From NCBI RefSeq assembly GCF_014650775.1, contig NZ_BMVP01000010.1, positions 161,861 to 225,860 of the forward strand: a stretch of 64,000 nt of DNA. Direction: 5' to 3'. How positions within the stretch are numbered: the first letter of the stretch is position 1; every line of letters starts with the position of its first letter. This document shows, one piece after another, positions 33,493-41,900 of this stretch. The position numbers were made by a program, and so were the translations under genes. Source of the DNA: Streptomyces cirratus. Its GTDB lineage: Bacteria > Actinomycetota > Actinomycetes > Streptomycetales > Streptomycetaceae. The notes below the pieces were generated by a model that was given only the letters and a program-made list of their open reading frames with translations, made no database searches and was not told the DNA's origin.

Positions 33493-33534
33493 CAACCCAA
33501 GGTTGACAGTCCTTCGACTGTCAACCTACGGTTG
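33493..33534 (+). promoter_or_regulatory. Promoter and twin operator dyads of clpC2-like gene
   Basis: TTGACA (33503-33508) and TACGGT (33527-33532), 18 nt apart, form a good promoter; +1 would fall at the ATG at 33539. Two identical dyads CAACC-N3-GGTTG lie at 33493-33505 (overlapping the -35) and 33522-33534 (covering the -10), with centres 29 bp apart. They also create a 10-bp inverted repeat GGTTGACAGT/ACTGTCAACC (33501-33510 and 33517-33526). A repressor bound here would block the promoter, and the HTH protein encoded just downstream is the obvious candidate. Confidence 0.7.
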
Positions 33535-33538
33535 CATC

Positions 33539-34312
33539 ATGACGAACCCTCCCGTGGAACCAGTTCGCATGACCAGCCCGGTACGCCTCGACGACCTGAT
33601 CGAGGCCATCAAGAAGGTCCACCCCGACACCCTGGAGCAACTCAGCGGAGCCGTCGTCGCCGCCGAGCACCTCGGTGACGTCGCGGACCACCTCATCGGC
33701 CACTTCGTGGACCAGGCCCGCCGCTCCGGCGCCTCCTGGACCGACATCGGCCGCAGCATGGGCGTCACCCGCCAGGCCGCACAGAAACGCTTCGTCCCCA
33801 AGGCCGACAAGGCGGGGGACGGGGGCGAGGGAACCGAGGCCGACGCCGGCCAGGGTTTCGCCCGCTTCACCCCGCGCGCCCGCGGGGTCGTCGTGGCCTC
33901 GCAGAACGAGGCCCGCGCCACCGGCAGCACCGAGATCCGCACCGAACACCTGGTGCTCGGCCTGCTCGCCGAGCCCGAGGGGATCGCCGCGCTCGTCCTG
34001 AGCGGGCAGCACGTGACCGAGGACGCCGTACGCGCCGCCGTCACCCCGCTCCTGCCCGAACCCGTCGACCCGGCCGAACTGCCGGCCCTGACCCCCTTCG
34101 ACGCCGGCGCGAAGAAAGCCCTGGAGCTGACCTTCCGCGAGGCCCTGCGCCTCGGCCACCCCTACGTCGGCACCGAGCACATCCTGCTCGCGCTCCTCGA
34201 ACTGGAGAACGGGCAGGGCGTGCTCAGCGGCCTCGGCCTGGAGAAGAGCGCCGTCGAGGCGGCCGTCACCGACGCCCTGGAAGCCGTCGTCGGAGGGACG
34301 CAGGAGGAGTAG
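33539..34312 (+). CDS. clpC2: ClpC2-like protein: HTH plus ClpC N-domain, no ATPase
   Basis: This is a 257-residue protein. The N-terminal part carries an HTH (SWTDIGRSMGVTRQAAQKRF, about residues 66-85). Two Clp_N repeats follow (about 107-172 and 185-252) that mimic the ClpC1 substrate-receptor domain but lack the AAA modules. The ClpC1 residues F2 and F80, known contacts of cyclomarin, have counterparts: F107 in FARFTPRAR and F187 in TPFDAGAKK. Size and architecture match mycobacterial ClpC2 (Rv2667), reported as a decoy for ClpC1-binding antibiotics and a repressor of its own gene. The ATG at 33539 has no ribosome site and coincides with the predicted +1, so the mRNA is probably leaderless. 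The 3' end overlaps the convergent permease gene by 47 bp. Confidence 0.78.
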   Translation: MTNPPVEPVRMTSPVRLDDLIEAIKKVHPDTLEQLSGAVVAAEHLGDVADHLIGHFVDQARRSGASWTDIGRSMGVTRQAAQKRFVPKADKAGDGGEGTEADAGQGFARFTPRARGVVVASQNEARATGSTEIRTEHLVLGLLAEPEGIAALVLSGQHVTEDAVRAAVTPLLPEPVDPAELPALTPFDAGAKKALELTFREALRLGHPYVGTEHILLALLELENGQGVLSGLGLEKSAVEAAVTDALEAVVGGTQEE

Positions 34313-35531
34313 CGGCGGAGTCGGCGCCGGCTCCCCGTCGCCCGCCGTCGGGGGTGTCGGCGCCCTCCGTCACCTCGTAGCGCTTCACGTACGCGCCGAG
34401 GAAGGCCTGGAGCGTGGCGACGGCCGGGATCGCGATGAGCGCCCCGACCGCTCCCAGCAGTGCGGTGCCCGCTATGACCGAGCCGAAGGCGACCGCCGGA
34501 TGGATGTCCACCGTCTTCGCGGTGAGCTTGGGCTGGAGCACGTAGTTCTCGAACTGCTGGTAGACCACCACGAATCCCAGCACGTACAGCGCGTACCAGG
34601 GCTCGACCGTGAAGGCGATCAGCATGGGCAGCGCGCCCGCCAGGTAGGTGCCGATGGTGGGGACGAACTGCGACACCAGGCCGACCCACACCGCGAGCGC
34701 CGGCGCGTACGGCACCTGGAGGACGGCGAACACCACGTAGTGGGCGATGCCGGAGATCAGTGCCATCAGCCCGCGCGAGTAGAGGTACCCGCCCGTCTTC
34801 GCGACGGCGATCTCCCACGCGCGCAGCACCTCGGACTGCTTGGCGGGCGGCAGTACGGAGCACAGCGCGCGCCGCAGCCGCGGCCCGTCGGCGGCGAAGT
34901 AGAAGGAGAACAGCCCGACGGTCAGCAGCTTGAACAGGCCGCCGAGCACGGTGGCGGACACGTCGAGCACTCCGCTCGCGCTGTTGCGCACGTACTTCTG
35001 CAGCCAGTCCGAGTGCAGCAGGCTGTCCTGGATCTCCAGCCGGGACAGATCGGTGTGGAACGTCGTGTTGACCGATCTGATCACGGAGTCGAGGGTGCGG
35101 GGGAAGCCCTCCACCATGTCGACGATCTGACCGGCGAGCATCGAGCCGAGCAGCGCCACGAATCCGGCGGCCGCGACGAACACCCCGAGGAAGACCAGGA
35201 AGGTGGCGAGTCCGCGGCGCATGCCGCGGGCCGCCATCCGGGACACGGCGGGCTCGACCGCGAGCGCGAGGAAGAAGGCGATCAGGATGTTGACGAGCAG
35301 CCCGATCAGCTGGTGGAAGGCCCAGCTGCCGAGCTGGAAACAGGCGACGAGGGCCAGTACGAGGATCACCGCGCGCGGCAGCCAGCGGGGCATCCGGGCC
35401 CCGGCCGTCGCCGTGGTCGCCGCTCCCTCGTCCGCCGCCGGCCGGTCGGCCCGGTCCGCGTGCTCGGGGTGATCAGGGTGTTCGCCCGCTTCGGGCCGTC
35501 CGGGGGTCGTCGTCTCTTCAGTCGCTGCCAC
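34266..35531 (-). CDS. AI-2E family transporter (permease)
   Basis: This is a 421-residue integral membrane protein of the PerM/YdiK (AI-2E transporter) family. After a 45-residue hydrophilic N-terminus rich in His, Asp and Glu, about eight membrane helices are visible (AVILVLALVACFQLGSWAF, LLVNILIAFFLALAVEP, LATFLVFLGVFVAAAGFVALL and more), and the conserved family segment VGLVSQFVPTIGTYLAG is present. The transported substrate is unknown; few members of the family transport AI-2. It starts with GTG at 35531. Its last 47 bp overlap the 3' end of the clpC2-like gene. Confidence 0.88.
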   Translation of the reverse strand: MAATEETTTPGRPEAGEHPDHPEHADRADRPAADEGAATTATAGARMPRWLPRAVILVLALVACFQLGSWAFHQLIGLLVNILIAFFLALAVEPAVSRMAARGMRRGLATFLVFLGVFVAAAGFVALLGSMLAGQIVDMVEGFPRTLDSVIRSVNTTFHTDLSRLEIQDSLLHSDWLQKYVRNSASGVLDVSATVLGGLFKLLTVGLFSFYFAADGPRLRRALCSVLPPAKQSEVLRAWEIAVAKTGGYLYSRGLMALISGIAHYVVFAVLQVPYAPALAVWVGLVSQFVPTIGTYLAGALPMLIAFTVEPWYALYVLGFVVVYQQFENYVLQPKLTAKTVDIHPAVAFGSVIAGTALLGAVGALIAIPAVATLQAFLGAYVKRYEVTEGADTPDGGRRGAGADSAATPPASLRRRLPGRR

Positions 35532-35582
35532 GCACCCCAGTCTGACCCACCCCGCACCCGGACGGCCCGGCCGGGCTCCTGG

Positions 35583-35777
35583 TCAGCGCAGTGAGGCGGG
35601 CACGTCCATCGCCGAACACACCGCGCGCCACACGTCCTTGGCTTCCCAGCCCGCCTCCAGCGCCTGGTGGACGGTGCGTCCGCCGAGCTCCGTCATGACG
35701 TGGTCCCGCGCGAAGGAGTCCGCGTAGGCCGCCCCGAAGTACTCGGCCATCCGCTCCCAGAAAATCGTCAACCGCAT
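35583..35777 (-). CDS. DUF3046 family small protein
   Basis: This is a 64-residue protein starting MRLTIFWERMAEYFG, with the conserved DUF3046 pattern (SFARDHVMTELGGRTVHQAL, then EAGWEAKDVWRAVC). The function is unknown. In mycobacteria the DUF3046 gene lies right next to recA (from memory); here it is 5.3 kb upstream of recA on the same strand, with accessory genes in between. The ATG is at 35777. It is divergent from the next gene (81-bp gap). Confidence 0.8.
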   Translation of the reverse strand: MRLTIFWERMAEYFGAAYADSFARDHVMTELGGRTVHQALEAGWEAKDVWRAVCSAMDVPASLR

Positions 35778-35858
35778 GCCACCAGTATCCCGCCCCGGAG
35801 AGTGCACCGGCCGCGTTCGCACCCCCCGGCCCGCATCCGGCGCCCTACGGTTTCCCGC

Positions 35859-36806
35859 ATGCCTGGAGACGAAGCCGCGCCGGCCGCGACCACCCCGCTG
35901 GCCCGCGCCGAGCGGTTCATCTGGCTCACGGCGCGGGTGCTGGAGCAGCGCCGGTTCGCGTTCCACTTCCTCGGCGGCGACGCCGACGGGGTGGACGCCG
36001 CCCTCGGGGCGTACCTGGGGGCCGACGGCGGCTACGGGCACGCGCTCGATCCGGATCTGCGCGGACCGCTGAGCCAGCCGCTGCATGCCGCGTACGCCCT
36101 GCGGGTGCTGGACGCCCTCGGCCGGTGCGCGGGCCGGCGGGTGGAGCAGCTCTGCGGGCACCTGGCCTCGGTCTCCACCCCGGACGGCGCCCTTCCGGCG
36201 GTGCTGCCCGGCCCGGGCGGCCATCCGGCGGCCCCGTACCGCTCGGTGCCCGCGGATCCGCCGGGGGCGCTGCTGACCACCGGCCCCGTCGTCGGCGCGC
36301 TGCACCGCAACCGGGTCTGGCACGCGTGGCTGTTCCGGGCCACCGACTTCTGCTGGGAGCGCGTCGAGACACCGCGCCACTGGCACCCGTACGAGGTCCG
36401 CAGCGCGGTGGCGTTCCTCGACGGCGTCCCCGACCGCGGCAGGGCGGCGGCGGCCGCGGACCGGCTGGGGCGGCTGGTGCGCGAGCGGCGCCTGGTGGTG
36501 CTGGATCCGGCGCGCCGGACCGGCGACGGGCCGGGCGGGGAGCTGTTCCCCCACGACTTCGCCCGCCGCCCGGAGTCGTGCGCGCGCGGCTGGTTCACGG
36601 ACGCCGAGATGAGCCGGTCCCTGGACTTCCTCGCCGCCCGGCAGCGACCGGACGGGGGCTGGCCCGCGCTGCGCCCGGCCCGGGCGCCGGGCAGCTGCCT
36701 GGAGCGGCGCCCGATCGCCACCTTGGAGGCGCTCCTGACGCTCCGCGCCTACGGTCGCGCGCTCACCCGGCCCGTCAGCCCGTCACGGCGCGCAGGCCCG
36801 CCGTGA
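35859..36806 (+). CDS. Hypothetical protein with terpene-cyclase-like QW motif
   Basis: This is a 315-residue soluble protein. It contains RQRPDGGWP (about residue 262), which resembles the QW motif of alpha/alpha-toroid proteins such as squalene cyclases and prenyltransferase beta-subunits, and DGGYGHALDPDLRGP near residue 55. No DxDD or DDxxD catalytic motif is seen, so cyclase activity is not supported. TACGGT ends 7 nt before the ATG at 35859, so the mRNA may be leaderless. The 3' end overlaps azlD by 32 bp. Confidence 0.65.
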   Translation: MPGDEAAPAATTPLARAERFIWLTARVLEQRRFAFHFLGGDADGVDAALGAYLGADGGYGHALDPDLRGPLSQPLHAAYALRVLDALGRCAGRRVEQLCGHLASVSTPDGALPAVLPGPGGHPAAPYRSVPADPPGALLTTGPVVGALHRNRVWHAWLFRATDFCWERVETPRHWHPYEVRSAVAFLDGVPDRGRAAAAADRLGRLVRERRLVVLDPARRTGDGPGGELFPHDFARRPESCARGWFTDAEMSRSLDFLAARQRPDGGWPALRPARAPGSCLERRPIATLEALLTLRAYGRALTRPVSPSRRAGPP

Positions 36807-37083
36807 CGAGGACCGCGACGCCGACCACCACGAGGAACGGGGCCCGCAGCAGCAGCGCGAGGGCGGCCGCGGCCAGTCCGGCGGCGCGGGCGTCGAGGAC
36901 GAGTTCGTGCCCGGTGCTGAACGTCTGCTGGGCGGTGAGGGCGGCGAGCAGGGCCACGGGCAGCAGCGCGGACAGCTTGCGCACGGCAGGCCGCTCCAGG
37001 GCGCCGACGGGCACGAGCAGTCCGGCGAGCTTGACGGCGTAGCAGCCGACGACGGTCAGTCCGATGGCGATCCAGACGTTCAC
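36775..37083 (-). CDS. azlD: AzlD-family branched-chain amino acid exporter small subunit
   Basis: This is a 102-residue protein with about four membrane helices (VWIAIGLTVVGCYAVKLAGLL, LSALLPVALLAAL and others). The GTG at 37083 overlaps the azlC stop by 4 nt. AzlC and AzlD form a two-component exporter for branched-chain or related amino acids. The 3' end overlaps the convergent QW-motif gene by 32 bp. Confidence 0.85.
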   Translation of the reverse strand: MNVWIAIGLTVVGCYAVKLAGLLVPVGALERPAVRKLSALLPVALLAALTAQQTFSTGHELVLDARAAGLAAAALALLLRAPFLVVVGVAVLVTAGLRAVTG

Positions 37084-37778
37084 GAGCGGCGTCCCTTCAT
37101 CCACAGCACCGCGGGAGCGGCCAGCGCGGCGATCAGCACGGGCACCCCGGAGGGCAGTACGGGCAGCAGGCCGAGCCCGAGGACGAGCGCGAGGGCGGCG
37201 ACGGCCCGCTCGGTGGGGCCCTTCACCATCGGCGCGAGCAGGGCGAGGAAGACGGCCGGACCGGCGGCGTCCAGTCCCCACACGGTGGTGTCGCCGATCG
37301 CCTCGGCGCCGAGCGCACCGAGCAGGGTGGTGAGGTTCCACAGCACGTACAGGGTCAGCCCGGTCACGGTGAACCCGAGCCGCGCCGACTTGCGGCCGGG
37401 CTGGGCGAGGGCGACGGCGGTCGTCTCGTCGATGACCCAGTGCGCGGCGAGCGGCCGGACGGCCTTGGGGAGGGCGAGCAGCTGGGACAGTCGCAGCCCG
37501 TAGAAGGCGTTGCGGGTGCCCAGGAAGAAGGCCCCGGCGGCGGCGGTGAACGGGTTGCCGCCTGCGGCGAGGGCGCCGACCAGCGCGAACTGCGAGGCGC
37601 CGGTGAAGACGAGCAGGCTCAGCGCGCAGGCCTGGAGCACGCTGATGCCGGAACCGGCGGCGGTCACCCCGAACGCGAATCCGGACAGGCCGACGGCCAC
37701 CCCGACGCCGAGCCCGTCCCGTATGACGGCACTGCGCGGCCGCTCGATGACCCCCTGGGGGGTCTCTCGTATCACCAT
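37080..37778 (-). CDS. azlC: AzlC-family amino acid exporter large subunit
   Basis: This is a 232-residue membrane protein of the AzlC family, with the signature FTGASQFALVGALAAGGNP and FFLGTRNAFYGLRLSQLL. The ATG at 37778 has GGGAG upstream; a GTG at 37793 is less likely because it overlaps that site. It is translationally coupled to azlD. The AraC-type regulator immediately upstream on the same strand is the likely controller. Confidence 0.88.
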   Translation of the reverse strand: MVIRETPQGVIERPRSAVIRDGLGVGVAVGLSGFAFGVTAAGSGISVLQACALSLLVFTGASQFALVGALAAGGNPFTAAAGAFFLGTRNAFYGLRLSQLLALPKAVRPLAAHWVIDETTAVALAQPGRKSARLGFTVTGLTLYVLWNLTTLLGALGAEAIGDTTVWGLDAAGPAVFLALLAPMVKGPTERAVAALALVLGLGLLPVLPSGVPVLIAALAAPAVLWMKGRRS

Positions 37779-37929
37779 CTGATGTTCTCCCACGCCCCGA
37801 CGCTATGCGGGGGGCCGGGGAGCGGTCTTGTACGTTCTTGCACGGCGGTCCGCGGCGCCTCAGGGGCCGGCGGCCCGGGACGCCGCGGAGCCGGCCGGCC
37901 AGGTGGGGCCGGGCCCGGGGGGGGCAGCC

Positions 37930-37998
37930 GGGGTCGGCCGGGCCGGGCTGGATTGGGACGCCCGGGCCCCGGGCCCGGGCGGGGTCGGCCGGGCCGGG
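37930..37998. repeat. GC-rich repeats and hairpins downstream of araC-type gene
   Basis: Two exact 18-bp copies of GGGGTCGGCCGGGCCGGG lie at 37930-37947 and 37981-37998, flanking palindromic runs of CCCGGG. The second copy abuts the AraC stop. The region probably folds into terminator-like stems between the regulator and azlC. The 220-bp gap holds nothing else I can support. Confidence 0.55.
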
Positions 37999-38838
37999 TC
38001 AGGAGCGGGGTCTGCGTTCCCGCCGGTATGCGCCCGGGGGGACCCCGACGATGCGGGTGAAGTGACGGTTCAGGTGTGGCTGGTCGGTGAAGCCGACGGC
38101 GACGGCGGCCTCCGCCGGTGCGGTGCCCGCGTCCAGCAGCCGGCGGGCGCGCCGCACCCGGGCGTCGGTCAGCCAGGTGTGCGGCGGCATCCCGTACCGC
38201 TCCCGGAAGGCCCGCAGCAGGGCGAACGGGCTCGTCCCGAGCTCCACCGCGAGCTGCTCCAGCGACGGCGGTCGCGCGATCCGTTCCTCCAGTACGGCCC
38301 TGGCCCGCTCCGCGTCCGCACCGCCCGCGCGCCCCACCGTACGGGCCGGCAGAGGTCCGGCGTGCCGGATCAGCATCCGCGCCACCACCCCGCGCAGCAG
38401 CGTGTCGGCGGCCAGCGCGTTCCCGGCCTCGGCGGCGCGGTGCACCTCGGAGATCACCCGCGAGGCCTGCGGGTCGGGGACCATGTCGACGGTGAAGCCG
38501 GGGGTCCCGCGCAGCGTGCCGATCTCGGCGGCGACCTCGGTGATCAGCGCGCGGGACGGGTAGAGCGTGGCGTACGCCCAGCCCTCGGGAACCCCGGCGC
38601 GCGCGGTGTGCGCCACCTCCGGGTTGATCAGGACCACGCTGCCCGGCCCGGCCCGCAGGGTTCCGGCGGGCAGGCCGATCTCCTCGACGCCGCCGGTGAC
38701 GGCCGCGATGACGTAACCGTCGTGGGCGTGGCGCGGGAAGGTGTGCCGTACGTAGTGGGCGCGCAGCAGATCGAGGCCGGGCAGTTCCGGGTACTGCCAG
38801 TGCCGCGCCCACTCCCGGCGCCCGTCGTCCGTCCCCAT
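37999..38838 (-). CDS. AraC-family transcriptional regulator
   Basis: This is a 279-residue regulator with an N-terminal cupin sensor domain (FPRHAHDGYVIAAVTGG) and a C-terminal double HTH (LEQLAVELGTSPFALLRAFRERYG, then AAVAVGFTDQPHLNRHFTRIVG). This type often controls LysE or AzlCD amino acid exporters. The ATG at 38836-38838 is preceded by CAGAATGGGGGG, either a ribosome site or a -10 for a leaderless mRNA. It is divergent from lhr. Confidence 0.88.
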   Translation of the reverse strand: MGTDDGRREWARHWQYPELPGLDLLRAHYVRHTFPRHAHDGYVIAAVTGGVEEIGLPAGTLRAGPGSVVLINPEVAHTARAGVPEGWAYATLYPSRALITEVAAEIGTLRGTPGFTVDMVPDPQASRVISEVHRAAEAGNALAADTLLRGVVARMLIRHAGPLPARTVGRAGGADAERARAVLEERIARPPSLEQLAVELGTSPFALLRAFRERYGMPPHTWLTDARVRRARRLLDAGTAPAEAAVAVGFTDQPHLNRHFTRIVGVPPGAYRRERRPRS

Positions 38839-38918
38839 CCCCCCATTCTGCGCCCCGGCCCGTCGGCGCGTTTACGCAGGTCCGGCCGGTTGTCAGTGGC
38901 CGGGTGCACGATGGGGGC

Positions 38919-41900
38919 ATGTCCGGTAGCGCGCTCGACTCGTTCTCCCCCGCGACCCGCTCGTGGTTCTCGGGGGCCTTCGTCATGCCCACCCCCGCCC
39001 AGGAAGGGGCCTGGCGGGCGATCGGCGAGGGCTCCGACGTCCTGGTCGTGGCGCCCACCGGCTCCGGCAAGACGCTGGCCGCCTTCCTCGCGGCCCTGGA
39101 CCAGCTGGCGTCGACCCCGCCCCCGGCCGAGCAGAAGAAGCGCTGCCGGGTGCTGTACGTGTCGCCGCTCAAGGCCCTGGCCGTCGATGTGGAGCGCAAC
39201 CTGCGCAGCCCGTTGACCGGTATCCGGCAGGAGTCGGTCCGCCTGGGCCTGCCCGAGCCGGAGATCCGCGTCGGCATCCGCTCCGGTGACACCCCGCCCG
39301 CCGAACGCCGGGCCCTGGTGACGCGGCCGCCGGACATCCTGATCACCACGCCGGAGTCGCTGTTCCTGATGCTGACGTCGGCGGCGCGCGACGCCCTCTG
39401 CGGGGTGGAGACGGTGATCCTGGACGAGGTGCACGCCGTCGCGGGCACCAAGCGCGGCGCGCACCTGGCGCTGTCGCTGGAGCGGCTGGACGAGCTGCTG
39501 CCCCGCCCGGCGCGCCGGATCGGCCTGTCGGCGACGGTCCGGCCGGTGGACGAGGTGGCCCGGTACCTCGCGCCGCGCGGCAAGGTGGAGATCGTCCAGC
39601 CGCCGTCGGCGAAGGAGTTCGACCTGTCGGTGGTGGTCCCGGTCGAGGACATGGGCGAGTTGGGCGGCTCTCCCGCCACGGAGGGCCAGGAGGGCGGGGA
39701 CAAGCCCTCCATCTGGCCGCAGGTGGAGGAGCGGATCGCCGATCTGGTCCAGGCCCACCGGTCCACGATCGTGTTCGCCAACTCCCGGCGCCTCGCGGAG
39801 CGCCTGTGCAACCGGCTCAACGAGATCGCTTACGAGCGGGCGATGGGCGAGAAGCTGCCCGAGGGGTCGCCGCCGGCCGAGATCATGGCGCAGTCGGGCG
39901 CCGCGCAGGGCGCTCCGCCGCTGCTGGCCCGCGCACACCACGGCTCGGTGTCCAAGGAGCAGCGGGCACTGGTCGAAGAGGACCTGAAAGCGGGCCGGCT
40001 GCCCGCCGTGGTCGCCACGTCCAGCCTCGAACTGGGCATCGACATGGGCGCGGTGGACCTGGTGGTGCAGGTGGAGTCGCCGCCCTCGGTGGCGTCGGGG
40101 CTCCAGCGCGTCGGCCGGGCGGGCCACCAGGTGGGCGCGGTCTCCACGGGCGTCGTCTTCCCCAAGTACCGGGGGGATCTGGTGCAGGCGGCGGTGGTGA
40201 CCGAGCGGATGCGTACGGGCTCGATCGAGTCCCTGCGCATCCCCTCCAACCCGCTGGACGTCCTCGCCCAGCAGCTCGTCGCGATGACCGCGATGGACAC
40301 CTGGCAGCTGGACGACCTGCTCGCCCTGGTGCGGCGGGCCGCGCCCTTCGCGGCGCTGCCGGAGTCGGCGTTCACCTCCGTGCTGGACATGCTGGCGGGC
40401 CGCTACCCGTCGGACGCGTTCGCCGAGCTCAGGCCCCGTGTCGTGTGGGACCGGGTGGCGGGCACCATCACCGGGCGGCCGGGGGCGCAGCGCCTCGCGG
40501 TGACCTCGGGCGGCACGATCCCGGACCGGGGCCTCTTCGGCGTCTTCCTCGCTGGGGCCGATCCGAAGAAGGGCGGCGGCCGGGTCGGCGAGCTGGACGA
40601 GGAGATGGTCTACGAGTCCCGCGTCGGGGACGTGTTCACCCTGGGCACCAGCTCCTGGCGCATCGAGGACATCACCCGCGACCGCGTCCTGGTCTCCCCG
40701 GCGCCCGGGGTCCCGGGCCGGTTGCCTTTCTGGAAGGGCGACCAGCTGGGCCGTCCGCTCGAACTGGGCCGGGCGGTCGGCGCGTTCCTGCGCGAACTCG
40801 GCGGCCTCACGGACGAGGACGCCCGGCTGCGGCTGCTGGCGGCCGGGCTCGACGCCTGGGCCGCGGAGAACGTCATCGCCTACCTCGCCGAGCAGCGCGA
40901 GGCCTGCGGTCACGTGCCGGACGACCGGACGATCGTGGTCGAGCGGTTCCGCGACGAGCTCGGCGACTGGCGCGTCGTCGTCCACTCCCCCTTCGGCGCG
41001 CAGGTGCACGCCCCGTGGGCGCTGGCCCTCGGCGCCCGCCTGGCCGAGCGGTACGGGATGGACGCCCAGGTGATGCATGCGGACGACGGCATCGTGCTGC
41101 GCCTGCCGGACGCGGACCTGCTGTCCGTGGACCTGCTCGACCACGATCCGGCGGCGCCCGCGCGGTCCTTCGAGTTCGATGACGAGCAGGCCCCGCTGGG
41201 CGCGGCGGACGTCGCCTTCGACCACGGCGACGTCCAGCAGATCGTCACCGACCAGGTGGGCGGCTCGGCCCTGTTCGCCTCCCGGTTCCGCGAGTGCGCG
41301 GCGCGGGCCCTGCTGTTGCCGCGCCGCAATCCCGGCAAGCGCACGCCGCTGTGGCAGCAGCGCCAGCGTGCGTCCCAACTGCTCCAGGTGGCGTCCGAGT
41401 TCGGCTCCTTCCCGATCGTGCTGGAAGCCGTACGCGAATGCCTCCAGGACGTCTTCGACGTGCCGGGCCTGACCGAGCTGATGGGGGACATCGAGGCGCG
41501 CCGGGTCCGGCTGGTCGAGGTCACCACGCCGGAGCCGTCGCCGTTCGCGCGGTCGCTGCTGTTCGGTTACGTCGCCCAGTTCCTCTACGAGGGGGACTCG
41601 CCGCTGGCCGAGCGCCGGGCGGCCGCGCTCTCGCTGGACTCCCGGCTGCTCGCCGAGCTGCTCGGCCAGGCGGAACTGCGGGAACTGCTGGACGCCTCGG
41701 TACTGGAGGAACTGGAGCGCGAACTCCAGTGGCTGACCGAGGACCGCCGGGCCAAGGACGCCGAGTCGGTGGCGGACCTGCTGCGCATGCTGGGCCCGCT
41801 GACGGAGGCGGAGCTGTCCGAGCGCGGCGCGCAGCCGTCGTGGGCGGCTGAACTGGCCGCCGCGCGGCGGGCCATCCGGATCCGGATCGGCGGCGCCGAC

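Noticed and set aside
35859..36806. Annotation as a squalene or terpene cyclase
   Set aside because: Only a single QW-like motif is present and the catalytic Asp-rich motifs are missing, so the name would overstate the evidence.
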